Origin: Maylandia zebra
Lineage: Eukaryota > Chordata > Actinopteri > Cichliformes > Cichlidae
DNA length: 64,000 bases
Reading direction: 5' to 3'
Assembly: GCF_041146795.1 (NCBI RefSeq)
Contig: NC_135167.1
Span: 29,497,454-29,561,453 of the forward strand
Position numbers and translations under genes: made by a program. Each line of letters begins with the position of its first letter. The stretch's first letter is position 1. The notes below the pieces were generated by a model. It was not told where the DNA came from. It ran no database searches and worked only from the letters and a program-made list of their open reading frames with translations. Positions 1-13,100 of the stretch are shown here, piece after piece.

Positions 1-19
1 TGAATTAGACTATTTATTT

Positions 20-220
20 TTATAAGCAGTGCCTGAATTCTAAGAGGCTCAAACAGTGTGGCTGTAAAGAGACAACAATTTGGTAGGCTGTGGAGGTTAA
101 ATGATGCTCAGTCATTTCTAAGGGGCCCAAAGTGTGCCAAGAAAATATCCCGTACACCATTACACCAGCAGCAGCCTGAAGTGTTGATACAAGGCAGGAT
201 GGATCCATGCTTTCATTAAG
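20..220 (-). pseudogene. Tc1-like transposase fragment
   Basis: Read on the minus strand, this piece encodes a segment starting MDPSCLVST, followed by a stretch around GIFSWHTLGPL. That pattern belongs to the middle of a Tc1/mariner transposase, between the first and second catalytic aspartates. A second, longer relic of the same family lies at 28441-29395 on the + strand. Here the frame decays after about 60 codons and the window edge cuts off whatever follows on the minus strand. No intact inverted repeat is seen. It is a dead fragment. The family assignment rests on recognising the protein motif, not on a search. Confidence 0.7.
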
Positions 221-1887
221 TTACAAGAGAAATCAAGACTGATCCAGTCCAGTTTTGTTAAACCTGAGTAAATCATAGTCTCAGTTTCCTGTTCTTAGCA
301 GACAGGCAGGCACCCAGTTTGGTCTGCTGCTGCTGTAGCCATTCTGCTTCAAGGTTCAATGTGCTGTGTGTTCAGAGATGCTCTTTTGGATAAACAGTAA
401 TTAATTTTAACTTAATTTATTGTTGCCTTCCCATCAGCCTGCCTATGACCTCCCTCATCAACAATGTATTTTGACCCAAAGAGCCCTTCGCTCACTCTGT
501 ATTTTCTCTTTCACAAACCAGGCAGTGACATCGGAGTGACGTCTTTTATGTTATTTTTGGTCAACAGTTTTGGTCCACTGAAGGGGCTGTTTTGTAACGG
601 CTAGCAACGTCTTTTTTTCAACGTCTGCTGAACATCTAGTGTTGACATCCATACCTCCGTTTACGGGCTATTTGTAGTCCAAATGTGGTCCTTGTGGATG
701 TCTTCTCAATGTCAAACTGAGACTTATTTTAGACTTCGTTTTTATACGGTTCAGTAGTCCCATGTTTCCAGAGGGTTCGATGACATGTTTAATATAGACT
801 ACAGCTTTGTTTACACCTTTGTATGCGTGTCCAGTTATCATCTGACAATCAGATTAAGTGATTGGAACATGATCTGGAACAGTATGCCACCCTCTGAAAT
901 GGGATTAGATGATAACAGTTATGTGTGAACGAATGCAGAGTGATCAGTGGACATATCCAAGATGTTGTGGGCTCTAAAACATACTTCCCGTCTGTTCCTG
1001 GACACCCTCATGTACTGAATAAATCAGACTAACACATAATAAATCATGTTTGCTTATAAATAATCTGTATTCACAGGTATCATGTTGATAACAACAATGT
1101 TGATGTTTGTAAATAAAAAAAGGCACCGTGCAGCAGTCCTACATTTATTAATCGTGTAAATTTCCTGGACCTGTCATAGATGTCCACAGTTCGTCTAAAA
1201 AAAATTACCCAATCCAAAGTCCAAATGTTCAACTTCATTATGACGTCCAGGTTGGGTCGTGGTTGGACATCTCTTTTCTCTGAAAACCTTTGAGATGGTT
1301 GTGTAATAGATCAGTAAATCAGTAGGTAGTAGTTTCTGAATTACTTACACTGGTCTGTCTGGCACCAACAACCCTGTCATGTTCAAAGTCGTTTTCTTGT
1401 TTCTTCATTTTTCTGATGCCCAGTTTGAACTTGAGCAGCTCACACTGAACACGCCTACATGCTTTAACATGTTGGGTTGCTGTCATGTGATTGGCTGGTT
1501 AGATATTCATAGTCTAACAGTTAAGGAAGTGAGCGTACTACTATATTTTGCTAAATATATGTTTCCTGTCACTTTAGAAAGCTTTTACTCTTCATGATTT
1601 CACGATGACAGCATATGCTCTCTACTACACTCAGTCCTATCTCCATGGGAATTAAAGCTATTTATTAAATGGCGCATCTATTTCTAGTAAATGCACCAAT
1701 TATTATACCGAAACACCTTAATTATTTAGTGAGATTCAGTGTGAACACTCTCTCATTTCCCCCAATATGTTTATAAAATTCCCATTTGGATATGGAAATT
1801 TTCTTCTGTAAGTTTGAAGTCAAAATCCTGTCTGAAAAAACAAACTTATCTTTCACCTCTGTGTGCTCACCCACACACTAAATACAA

Positions 1888-1889
<2 letters not shown>

Positions 1890-1921
<32 letters not shown>
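1890..1921. repeat. (CA)n microsatellite
   Basis: A pure CA run of about 32 bases follows a short imperfect GCGCACA lead. Confidence 0.9.
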
Positions 1922-1923
<2 letters not shown>

Positions 1924-2153
1924 AGCTGTCTGTCAGGATGAAATTGTGCCAGCTAGCTCCCACTAAGGAAATGGTAGATGATTGACAAACATGGGTGGGA
2001 GCCATGGAAACCAGAGACAGATTATTGAACCACTAACAGCAATGGCAGACATGAATGACTGTTAGTGGGGTTATTGTGTGGTCTGCATGCACTGTTGGAG
2101 ACATTGCACTTCTCAGTGTGCTTTCAAAGCCTGGGTTTCCCACTGTTTGCTCA

Positions 2154-2156
<3 letters not shown>

Positions 2157-2195
<39 letters not shown>
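2157..2195. repeat. (TG)n then (GA)n microsatellite
   Basis: About 30 bases of TG pass directly into a short GA run. It produces a spurious Val/Cys-rich ORF. Confidence 0.9.
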
Positions 2196-2197
<2 letters not shown>

Positions 2198-3671
2198 CAT
2201 GTAGCTGTGAAATGTTTATTTGCAATACTTCCCGTCTGTTCCTGTAACAGTGTCAGCTACATCCCGCTGTATTTAGTGGCCGTTTATGTGAGAATCTACC
2301 AGCAGCCATCTGTCACCTGCTATCTATGCAAATAGGAGACCAGCACCACCTTTTTCATTTTGCATTCAAAGCACCGTGTTTGCATTTGTCACTGATCAAA
2401 TAAGTGTGACGTCATAACTGAACATCCCATAGGTCTGGGGTCTGGAAAACAACACTGGCCTTCACTTACACAGCACACGTGCACTTACAAGCACTTCAGA
2501 AGATTAAGGCAAGAACGTTGTAGGTTCCTCTTACAGAAGAAAAAACTGCAATAGATATTTTATCAAGCAAGTCTTTGCATGTCGATGAGAGGGCGTGTGT
2601 GCATGTGTGTGTTTATATAAGCTTTACCTGATCTAACTGCCAGTGCTGAAACAGAGGATGCAAATGATGTTAGGAAAACTCTGCAACACTAGATGTTTGC
2701 AATAGTTGCTGTTTGTGGTCTTTGTAGATGCTTGGTTTATTGGACACACCTAATACAATGAACTGAATTCCACTACAGCAGTCCTATGATAAAACTGTAT
2801 CTTCAGTCTCTCTGACGCTGAGAAAAGTTTAGTTGGTACTGTGGTAATTTAGCGTCATCATGAAACTGTGGTCTGTGGTTTAGCTGTGACAGCATTATAA
2901 TGAACGACGTGAAGAGTAAAACCAGTTTTTATCAGAAGAAGGCATATATCTTTCAGAGATAATAAAAACAGTCAGTCTCTGTTTAGGTGCACATACTGAG
3001 GGCAGGAGGAATGTGCTATGGATGTTTTATAGTAAAATCTCTGAATAAGATAAGCTTTAAAAAAATGTGGCTATATAACCCACATTATTTTCCAAAAAGC
3101 AGGTGTTAAAGCAGTTAAAATAAGCAAGGAGTTGGTCTTTGAATATTCATTAGACTTTATGATGCATTTCAGCAAAAGATGGCCAGTTATTACCAAGTTA
3201 GTCATTTAATATCGGGCTCCTTTAAGAGCCTTTTATCTTACTTCGGTTTAAGTTCCCAGTGGTAGTGCATTTTATGTGTTTTTGATTTTCTTCTTGTAAC
3301 CAAGCCACAAAGCACAGGAAATGATTTGATAGGTTTAGTTCACCCTGCTGTGTGCACAACTTTGCCCTAGAGATGATAATGGTATGCTAAAACCACTTTG
3401 CTTAAAGCCACAATAACACGGCCTCCCTTCACATCTCATAGATATACAAAAAGATCACGTTCAATATGACATTCATTTATCAGGCTGTACTACTCAAGTC
3501 TAGGGTCAGGAATCATACTTTCCTCTAATTCCCTTTTGGCATCTTCAAAAATCCCCCCCACTTTTTTTCTTCTCGCTGATCTTGTTAAATTAAGTATGAT
3601 GGCTCAGGGTGAGGAAAAAGGAAAAGAATTGAACTGCCACTCAATTTCCACCTCTTTGCAGCAGAGAGCTC

Positions 3672-3698
3672 TGTGTGTGTGTGTGTGTGTGTGTGTGT
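3672..3698. repeat. (GT)n microsatellite
   Basis: About 27 bases of GT. It explains the overlapping Cys/Val-rich and Thr/His-rich ORFs on both strands here. Confidence 0.9.
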
Positions 3699-6077
3699 TT
3701 GTGGCTAAATGTGTGGCATGAAATATGCTTCTGCAGTGCTCTCTGATCGAAAGCAAATGAACAGACATCACCATCACTTTTTGCTTCTCTGTAGGCGCTC
3801 TCATCCACATTGTAGGATGCTACTGACAAGGGGTTGCCTGGGAACAAAAGGACGGGATCTAGTTAGCCAGCTCTGTATGGCACAGTCGTACTGGACAGAA
3901 AATACCCGACTATTTGGCGAGAACACTCTGCCTCTGTCTGCCTGCTTCTGTCTTTTCCCCCCCTCTCCACTGAGTTTTTTCAATCTCCAGCCGACTCCTC
4001 TTGTCTACAAAGTGAGAGACAGAGTGAATCATCCAGGGGATTACTTCCCTCTCCACAGAGTGCCAAAAATACCATCTTTCACATGCAGTCACTCTCTTTC
4101 ACTCTTTTGTATGCTGCATCATCCATATAACTAGACGCCGTCGCCGCTGGGGAGGGGGGAGGGATATCTCGCATTTCCAAAGTTTTTAGAGGCAGAAAAG
4201 AGCAGCTTAATTTTTTTAGCTTCACACAAAGCATTATTCACTTCATCAAGTAGAGGATTAAATGGCTGCGTAGCAGAGAACTGCTTGTGAACGGCCACGG
4301 CTGGTTTTATTTGACCGAAGTGAACACTACATACACCAATGGTACATCAGCTTCATTCACTCATAAACACTATTGTAACAAACATTGAAAGGAGTGTTAA
4401 AAGATTTCTGAAATTTATAGTTGCAAAGAGCCTTTTGCTTTCCAAAAGTCGTTACACTGTACTCGACTGATTCAGCCTCACAGTAGAATCTCTCAAAGAC
4501 ATCAATGAAACGACACAAGGAACAATCTTGAATAAAAGTTTGGGACTGTAGCCTGAAAAATAGTGCTAAATCATCCTCAGACAATAGCCAGTTGTTTTGA
4601 TATTGCATTTCCTCCACTGCGATCACCCTACGTGGACTGTTTACCTACATGCAACCAAATCCTGCTCAAACCTGATTGGTCAAGGTAACAGGCAGGCAAC
4701 TTGCCATACTAAAGAAAAAAAAGACTGAAAAAAAAATCCTGCCCACTGCCTACAGACTCTGTTCATATGCAGAAAGATACTGAAGTGCGACATTCCTCCT
4801 ATGACGTGGATAAGTTGTATCATGGAGCTATTACCGGGATCAAAGCAATCGCTCTAGATGTGACGTCCTCATATAAACCAACAAAAACACTTGGAAACGG
4901 AGGCCGATTTTCCAAAATGTGCGTATTCCATTCCTCATCAGGCAAGACGAGAAGATTTGGCGGGCATCAGCGCTTAATCTCGGGGTAAAATAATCTGTCT
5001 CAGAATGTAATAATTCACATGGTATGTCTTTTGATTTGGATTAGTGGCCTGCAATCCTCTTAGCCCAATAGCTCAGCAGAACTTCTCAGTGACAAGTTCA
5101 CAAGTCCACATAGCTCGCACAGACTCCCTCTCTTGGCCATTAACTCTCAGAGCTTATTGGTAATCTCCTTATATCTGGCTCTGACAGTTTTTACATACAT
5201 CCTGGAGTGATACTGTAAACAGGTCCACTTGTATGCTGAGTAAAAGGAGTCGATGGACACCGTGTTGTTCTAGATTGCAGGATTTTAAGGATCTGGACTG
5301 GTGCTTGCTGGTTGAGCGAGAGCACAAAACCCCCTCAGCTCGCGCTCTAAATTTAATTTTTTCCTCATGTCACCATTTGAAAGTTGTCTCAGGGATCAGT
5401 GACACTCAGGATTACTACCATGTGGGAAACGCTTTACACATTAATACCCAAGAATCAGAGCCCGGCCGAGGCTGAGTCCGTACTTAATGCAGGTTTGCAC
5501 TTAGGAGAGAGAGAGAGCTCCATTTGTAAAAACAAAGTCTGCCACAGCTCTCGCCTGCTGCCATCTTTAAACATGATCCAGTGCTATCAAATAACTCGCG
5601 CTAAGACAGGAGGGGAAGAAAATAACCCCGAATCATTTAAATCCACGACTCAATATTCTTTATCTTTATCCTTTAAGGTTCTTTATAATTTAATAAACAG
5701 GATTAAAGTCATTGGGTAGAACAGAGCTAAGCGAGGCTCGTTCCACATTTTCTGTTTTAGCCTGCACTCCGCATACTGAGTCTTATTAAGCCCTTGCAAG
5801 ATTACAGGGCCTTAATCTCTGGGAACACATGTTGTGAAGAATAAAAGCAATTTTATTTGGGAAACCAGAGTCCAAGTTTAGCAGGAAATGAGCTTTCTCT
5901 CCATAATCTCATCTTTTTGCGTTTTTTCCCTCCTCGGAGTAAATGAAAAGTCGCCTGTTACAGAACTGAGCTCTCTCTCGCCTTCTCTCTCTCTCTCTCT
6001 GAATGTGTGTTGAGGAATTAACCGTGTATTGTGTGCAGTATGAATCTGTATTCCCTTTCTCTGACTCTTTCAATGCC

Positions 6078-6078
<1 letters not shown>

Positions 6079-6133
<55 letters not shown>

Positions 6134-6160
6134 CACGCACACACACACACACACACACGC
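6079..6160. repeat. Long (AC)n microsatellite
   Basis: About 80 bases of AC with a few GC interruptions, preceded at 5980-6000 by a CT run. Its length makes it a likely polymorphic marker. Confidence 0.95.
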
Positions 6161-7024
6161 TGTGTTCACTAGTTCATAAATACCACAGCAGTAGGCCAGG
6201 TTTTACCCACCAAGACAGCTTTGATTTCTGAGGAATGTAAATCCACCTGTTTCCGAACAGACGGGTTTTCAGATGAATGTGTTTATTGTCGCCATTCTCC
6301 CCCAACCACCTCCCTCCTCCTAATCACCTCCCTCCTCTCCCCCTCTCCCATCATGCCCTGTAAATTCTATGCAGATTGCTGGCCCATGCTTACTGCACTT
6401 TGCAGAGAAAGCTTCATGAAGATGACGATAAGCTAAAGCTCTAAATCCCAGACTTAGCTTTCTTATCAAGAGCTGCAGGAGCGAACAGGGCGCTTTAATA
6501 GAAGACGTGTGCGGCTGCAGTTTGTGTCTGCATGAGAGTGCATGCGGGTGTGTTGTCTGGGTAGTAAATGCAAATGCATTAAGACTTCTTTATTCTCCCC
6601 TCCCTCCCTACACACCAGCAGAATTTCATAAGCGCTGCAAAGGCCTTGTTAAGCTTAAACCATTTTAAAAGAATTAAGACACTCGACTCTAATAAATTTG
6701 ACTGAAGATGCACTGCCATTCTGCTGTCAGTGGTGGAATTGCACAATATGGAAATCCATCATTCCCAGATTCAGAGTCTGTATTTACTCATTTTGAGCTA
6801 TAAATGGATGTTTACACAAACTTTATATGACTTAAGCGTATATTTTCTGGACAGCACCTAATGTCTGTCCTTGCACGGATGAATAATTTCGGGACTATTT
6901 TTTCAATAATGCATAAGAACTTTTTTCCTTTTTGTACCCTGTGTTGAATAATAGGACTGAAGGATGATGAGTATATAGGACTTGCTGCACAATGCTTTTT
7001 ACTACAAGCCTCGTTCACCTAATC

Positions 7025-7210
7025 ATATTAGCACTTTTTGCTGTACCCAGGCTTTGCCTCACATTCATGCACAGAGACGCATTATTGGCAATTTGAGGTT
7101 GACAGGAAACCGTCAAAGTATCCTTGACAGTCACAGTTAGCCGGGGCAGTCTAGCCACCAACCTTCTGACTGGTAGCAACACCTCCTCCTGAGCAACGGC
7201 CGCACCTGAA
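7025..7210 (-). repeat. Degraded SINE-like repeat
   Basis: On the minus strand the order of features fits the body of a common teleost tRNA-derived SINE. There is a segment containing CAGAAGGTTGGTGGCTAGA, then a stretch resembling the usual 'gtgtccttgagcaagacac' spacer in decayed form, then a tail with GAATGTGAGGCAAAGC. The A and B promoter boxes are not clearly preserved. Assignment is by resemblance only. The ORF across it (7015-7377, minus) is incidental. Confidence 0.4.
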
Positions 7211-7684
7211 GAGAATAAATATCTCTGGTAATGGGTAGTTCTACTTTTGCAAGAACCAAGGCCGTTAATAATGCTGGACTGGTGTATGTTTTTTACTCCT
7301 TGTCTATTGTGGGATTCCCTAAGTATAGAGGTTGTGGAGGTACACTTGCACAAATTCCTCCAAAAAGCCACCAGCATGCTACCTGACAGAGATGATACTA
7401 TGTGCAGGTGTAATGCTTATTGGCTGAATAGTTTGTTTGGGCAGAAAAGGAGCAGACAGAGATCAGTGCAATTTTCCTTGTTTTTAGCACTTGGCTTCAC
7501 ATCACAGCAATGATCTTTGTATATATTATCACTTCTGTCATCCCCTTATTGGAGGTTAACCTAAAGGACCAGCAGCACAAACATAAACAGAGAAAGTCCA
7601 CGCATTTCATGCCCCACATAACTTTGACACCGTCCTCTGATCACAGTAGACACCTTCAACTTTACTTCAAAGCAGACTATAGAC
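7211..7684. other. Gene-free spacer
   Basis: No supported gene, RNA or repeat recognised. The final eight bases, CTATAGAC at 7677-7684, are the left target-site duplication of the hAT element that follows. Confidence 0.5.
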
Positions 7685-7791
7685 CAGGGGTGGCCAACCA
7701 GTCAGAGACCAAGAGCCACTTTTTTTTTTACTGTGTTACCGCAAAGAGCCACATCATACGCATGGGCACACATGAACATCACCCATCCTTT

Positions 7792-7798
<7 letters not shown>

Positions 7799-7835
<37 letters not shown>

Positions 7836-7852
7836 TCACACACACACACACA
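7799..7852. repeat. (CT)n/(CA)n compound microsatellite inside the hAT
   Basis: A C-run leads into about 30 bases of CT and then about 20 of CA. It lies between the transposase stop and the left terminus, so it arose in or after the insertion. Confidence 0.9.
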
Positions 7853-8072
7853 AAATACACACATCTCTGCTCAGCCAGATTCATTGTAAATGTCACACAC
7901 CAACATGATAATGACAGAAATGGACTCCTACAGTACTAAAACCACAGGCCAGTCATTTTCAACAATGAACATTGTGTGCACTGTCTCACACACACAAACT
8001 CTCAGTTCAACCAAGTCCACAAACAAAAATATAATAATCTACAATAGCATTTACTTTTACAATGCATGTTGT

Positions 8073-9922
8073 TTAGTGGGACTTCTGGCATTCCTTGCCT
8101 TGAACAATCCTCTTTAAATCTGGCTTGTATTCCGTTGTTGTCACTCGAAGCAATTCTTTCACATGTGTGTCAGTCAGAACAGATCGATGCTTTGATTTGA
8201 CATGTTTTAGGGTAGAAAACACAGACTCGCAGACGTATGTTGACCCAAACATTGACAGTATCTTAAGCGCAGCCCGTTTGACATTGGGGTATTTTTCCAT
8301 TGGCACACTTTTCCAGAACTCAATGGTCCCTTCCCTTAAAGCAGGTTTCAATTGGTCCTCCTCACAAAGATCGATCATCTCCAACTCAGCCGCAGCTTCA
8401 TCTGTGACTAGCGGGACTTACAAACAGCCGGTCTCTGCATTAAATGGGTCGACGAGGAACGTAATCTGTGGCCTTTTCAATTGTAGATCATGGAACCGGG
8501 TCACGAAGCTTTCGTGCAAGTTTTCAATCACCGTTGCATATCTGGCTCTTTGCTTACTCAGGGCAGCGCTGGCGACTTGCCCACTGGCTTTTAGCAGAGT
8601 GGGAAAATGCGTTAAATCTCCCTTTTGAATATGTGTCTTGAACAGCTTCAGTTTGTTGACAAACGCAAACACACTTTGCACCATGTCAGGCAGCATTTTT
8701 AACTTACCCTGCAGGGTCAGGTTCAGTCTGTCCAAGTGACACAGCATGTCGACCAAAAGGCCAGATCCATAATCCACTTGAGGTCCGAGAGCTCGGGATA
8801 GTCCTTGTCCTTCTTTTCCATAAACAGTTTCATGGCATCCAAAAGCTCAAAGAAGCGAGAGAGTACCTGGCTTTTTGAGAGCCACCTCACAGTGCAGTGC
8901 AGCGGCAGGTCACCTGGAAGCCCTTGGTCCAGCTCAGTGATGAGATTCTTGAATTGCCTGTGGTTAAGCGCATGTGTGCGGATATAGTTGACGATTTCCA
9001 TCACAGGCTTCATGACGTTATCTAAATTCAATGATTTAGACACGAGTTGCTCCATGTGGATGATGCAGTGGAAATTCCAAAAGTCAGGAATAGTTTGGTC
9101 AGCTTTGCACAGCCCCACAAGCCCGTTCACAGATCCCATCATGGCTGGTGCTCCATCCGTGGCTATTGCAGTTAATTTCGTTATGGGCAGATTTGCTTTT
9201 TCAAATGCAGCCATCATGGTTTCTTTCACATCTATGCCATGGGTTCTGTCTTTTAATGGCACAATATCCAGGAGTTCTTCTTTGATCACACAATCGTTGG
9301 ACACAGACCGTGCAAATATTGCCAACTGAGGCTTGTCTTGTATATCACAACTCTCATCCAATGCGACACTAAAATACTCACATGCTTGAAGGTCAGAGTG
9401 CAACTGTGATTCAATAGCCGTGTTAATGTCCGATATTCTGTGTTCAACAGTGTGGTGGGACAGTTGGACGTCTGATACCATGCGTTTTAATTTGTCGTTT
9501 TCAGGAGACAAGATTTCAACAACATCACTGAGGCATTTTTTAATGAACTCCCCTTCATTGTATGGCTTTTTAGCCCGTGCAATGTTCCAAGCCAGCTGAT
9601 AGGATGCGAGCGTTATGGTCTCTGACCGCTTCGTAAATTTTTGGAAAAACTGTATCTGCCTTTCTGCCTGACTTTTCAAAGTGGCCAACTCGTGCTTGCA
9701 AAGTTCAGTCCCTTTTGTAAATTCCTGGTCGATGTTAGCATGGAGTGAGCTGAAGTGGCGCTGAAGATTTGAAGCTTTGAAATGCGCTAATGACGTCTGA
9801 CATATAAGGCAGAATGGCTTACCATTGCGTTCAACAAAAAAATATAAACTCTCCCACTCTGTTAAAAACGTCCTGTGTTCATCTTCATATTTTCTTTTTG
9901 CTGTGCATTTTTTTCCTGCCAT
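8073..9922 (-). pseudogene. hAT transposase (ZBED/GTF2IRD2-like), disrupted
   Basis: The first open stretch (9922 to 8723) is 399 codons. It begins MAGKKC and carries a zinc-finger-like C38-C41-H56-H61 set, then a LDES motif (Asp189) and a TDGAPAM motif (Asp256) that match the first two catalytic acids of hAT enzymes, followed by a C-x3-H motif. The protein then continues in another frame from about 8777, so a frameshift lies near 8750-8777. A TAA stop interrupts at 8418-8420 and the same frame resumes to 8073. That last part holds the hAT C-terminal dimerisation region with CESVFSTLK, whose Glu would complete the DDE set. One frameshift plus one nonsense codon make it a pseudogene. It resembles the Charlie-type transposases related to vertebrate GTF2IRD2 and ZBED proteins (from family knowledge). 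The 399-codon part could still be expressed as a truncated protein, for which there is no evidence. Confidence 0.9.
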
Positions 9923-10164
9923 TTTAAGGGCGAACTTGCTCCTACTGGGAAACTTTGCGGTATTTTCATCTCACACACATGTGCATTTGATGAAAACACC
10001 GTATTGAACTCAAGCGAAGCGAACGCGCACATTTTAAAACAACAACATTAAAAAAAAAAAACCCCACAAACGCAAACTTTGATATGAACGTAAGAGCCGC
10101 ATGAAACCAGGCAAAGAGCCGCGTGCGGCTCGAGAGCCGCGGGTTGGCCATCCCTGCTATAGAC

Positions 10165-13100
10165 ATTCAATTGTGCCAGGACGTTACATCTTCAAAACTA
10201 GCACACATAAAATATGCACATAATCCAAGTGCAGTTTGACATGTAGATGTTTTCTTAGCAGCAGTAGCAATCCTTGAATAATTTGATTGGTAATACAATA
10301 CTATACTAAACTATACTTTAAGTCATTTTCAGTTGTGGTAGCAGCAGTTGCAGTAATATTTTGGACACTAGTTGTTTAAGCCTTCATGAGCAAAGGCAAC
10401 AGCAGCCATAATGTGTAAAACAACAGCGCCAAAAAGAAGTACCAACATTACGAATTTTGCTAGTTTCAGTAGCATTTGTAATTGCTGCTGCAGTACCAGT
10501 AAAAACCGAGTGGTAGAAACAGACGATCTTGTCTTGATCAACAACACACGAGGGAAAAAAAGCTCTGTTTTAAAATTATTATTAATAAGAAATAATGTTT
10601 TATCCTTCTTAAAATGAGCTCAGCAGGCTCAGCTGCCTCCAATGTCTCCAAAGTCTACTTGAACAGTGAGCTTGTGTTATTAAGTGATGAGTGAGCAGGG
10701 AGGTTTGCACGTCCCCGTCCCTTGTGCCGTCTGCAGAAATGCTCATTAGAGCAGATGCCTTTTCACTTGTGGATATTGTTCTGTGTGTTTGTGTCGTCTG
10801 CATGAGCCTGATCTTAATGCATATGGGATTTGATACTAACATATCAATTATTAATGCCTACACAATTTATTGTCAATACATCATGCTACCTTATCAGCTG
10901 CTAACAGGGTTCCTGAGATCAGGTGCTGCAGAAAGGCGGCCGTAAAGAGTTGGGTTTGCTTACTCTATGCCCTGTACACTCTTCGTATTGTAGAAACAGC
11001 AAGTTTATAAAAAGCCCCGGTACATTTTTGATAACGTTCAAGTCATTGATGAACATCTGCAAAAGCCACTTCCAACAGGTTGAGCTTGTGTTTCCTCTAG
11101 AAGATCTTTGCAGATTTGGAAGTCTGCTTTGTGCTTGTATCCTGTTGTGGCATTTCATGATCCTCCCTCTATCCACGTGGCATTTCCTGGGCCACTATCA
11201 GCACCATCACAACACCAAAGCAGAGTATTTCCTACTCCCACACTTACAAGCGGACAGTAATTTCTTGTAATCAGATGCTGCTCCCTTCTTCTGAAAACAC
11301 AGCTTTGATGTTGATCTACCTTAGGCTCCCGATATGCCTTCCACCATCTGCATGTAACATCACATGATCAACAACTGCATGTAAACAGCTGTTTAATGAA
11401 GTTCACATTTGAAACCTTGCTAACATATACATATGTTGTTTATATGCTTAAACGCATGAACAAAAGAAGCAGTAACTGAGACGAGAGGGAATGACGTCAA
11501 GTTCATCTTATAATCCCAGTACATGAGCAGATAACTGAACTAAATCCAGAAAACATCAATTTATGTCGGATTTCTTTCTGCGTATCCACGGGCAGATTCT
11601 ATACAAGCCATGCTATTTAAAGTGCTTTAGCCTGCATAGCATTGCTACATCTCATTTGCAAGCCACTTTGCAACCCACCTCCTCCTTTTATGATGTGTCT
11701 GGATTAAACAATGTCATTTGTTTTGTGTGCACATGGAAGTCCAGAGATTTAGCAGAGCAGAGTCATACAGCAAAAATACAGTGCTTTAAATTTATTGAAA
11801 CAGCTGTCACAAAGTCAATCAAACAAACAAAAAAACAAAACACACATTTCATTCACATATTTTACTACTTTTCTTCTTTTATGTAACACTTTAAATTCAA
11901 CAATAATTATATTTTTTGCACTAAAATATTTTTCTTAAAGAGTTTGTGCATACTGGTGGAGTAACCATTAGAAAAACATAAAAAATATTTTGGTGATTAT
12001 TAATACTTTTAATTCAGGGCAGCTGTGGAATAAATTGTGCGCTGGTCTACATCGAGTAAGCATCGTCGAACTTGGCTCCCACACGTGGATATAAAAGAAG
12101 ACGTGCTTGTGGTAGATCAAAGAAGCGTTATACACTTTGACCAGCTTATTCCAGATATAGTTTTTCCTGGTGACCTGAATGGACCTTTCCCTGTTTAGTA
12201 AATCTGGCCCTATATCTACATTACCTGTGTTGTGTTGTCAGGTCAAAAGAGCTTCTTCGCATTGTGCAAAACAACCCATTGTTTGTTTTCTCAATAATTC
12301 AACCTTTGGCTTACAGGTTATGATGTGCTACTTCTTTTCGGGAGACAATGATTTTTGGCCCGGCCATTTATCATATCCACTCAGGATTTCCATTCTTGTT
12401 CTTTTTGTTTGTTTAAGGACTACATACAAGGAGAAAGGCATCCTTTTTGCCTTAGAGAGTTTACAAACCTACTTTGTTTGGAAATCACCTGTCATCTGAT
12501 AAATGATTTACCATGTGGACTCTCTCTCTTGCTACCTCACACAGACAGGATGTCATCAGTTGTTTTAGGATTCACTGCAGTGGAGCATACACCTCTGCAT
12601 TATTTAAAGGTATTCATTATGTATTCTTCCTCTTAATCCTTCTTTATTCCTTCATACTCATTAAATGGCATTTGTATAAATATCCAGGGTTGATTGTGGT
12701 CTGTGCGTCGGGGCCAGAATGATAAGATTTTTGTTCCAGCCAAGCCTCTGAGTAATTGCTAGTTAACGTTGTGATCTGGCTCTTTTTGCACTAAAATGCT
12801 CAAATGGAACTTTTTCATTTAAATTTTTTTTTTACTGAGCACTCATCCTTTCTCATTAGAAGCCATTAATGATGCTTGTGTATCTTCTTGCTGGGAAAGA
12901 TTTCCAATAGGTCGGCCTGTTCCCTGAACAAAAAGACTGTCAGACAGCTGCAGCTTAGCACTTGGCACATGTTGGTCTCTTAGCCTGGCAGCATCTCAGG
13001 GGTCAAAGCTTGTTGCTCTGCCAACCAGCCAGTTAGAGAGGCAGCCAGACAGCACTGATGTCCGCTGCCATGCTATCTGTGCTGGCACACATGGCACCTC

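Larger units (their letters stand above)
221..7024. other. Gene-free interval with microsatellites
   Basis: I find no supported coding exon here. The ORFs present are short, lack splice context or lie on CA/GT and CT runs. The interval is AT-rich non-repetitive DNA broken by dinucleotide repeats that are listed separately. No transposon ends were recognised. Conserved regulatory DNA could be present but cannot be shown from one sequence. Confidence 0.5.
7685..10156 (-). mobile_element. hAT DNA transposon, full length, inactive
   Basis: The element is 2472 bp. Its termini are CAGGGGTGGCCAACC on the left and the complement of CAGGGATGGCCAACC on the right, a 15-bp inverted repeat with one mismatch. 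It is flanked by a perfect 8-bp duplication, CTATAGAC, at 7677-7684 and 10157-10164; eight bases is the diagnostic length for hAT integration. Subterminal GAGCCAC/GAGCCGC repeats near both ends are typical transposase-binding candidates. The single transposase gene runs on the minus strand and is broken. A CT/CA microsatellite has grown between the gene's 3' end and the left terminus (7801-7852). The perfect duplication suggests moderate age at most, but the element cannot move on its own. Confidence 0.93.

Noticed and set aside
3709-4134. 141-codon + strand ORF
   Set aside because: No motif, begins just after a GT repeat and has overlapping ORFs on the other strand; chance ORF in unique DNA.
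5909-6231. ORFs rich in Cys/Val or Thr/His on both strands
   Set aside because: Translations of the AC microsatellite at 6079-6160.
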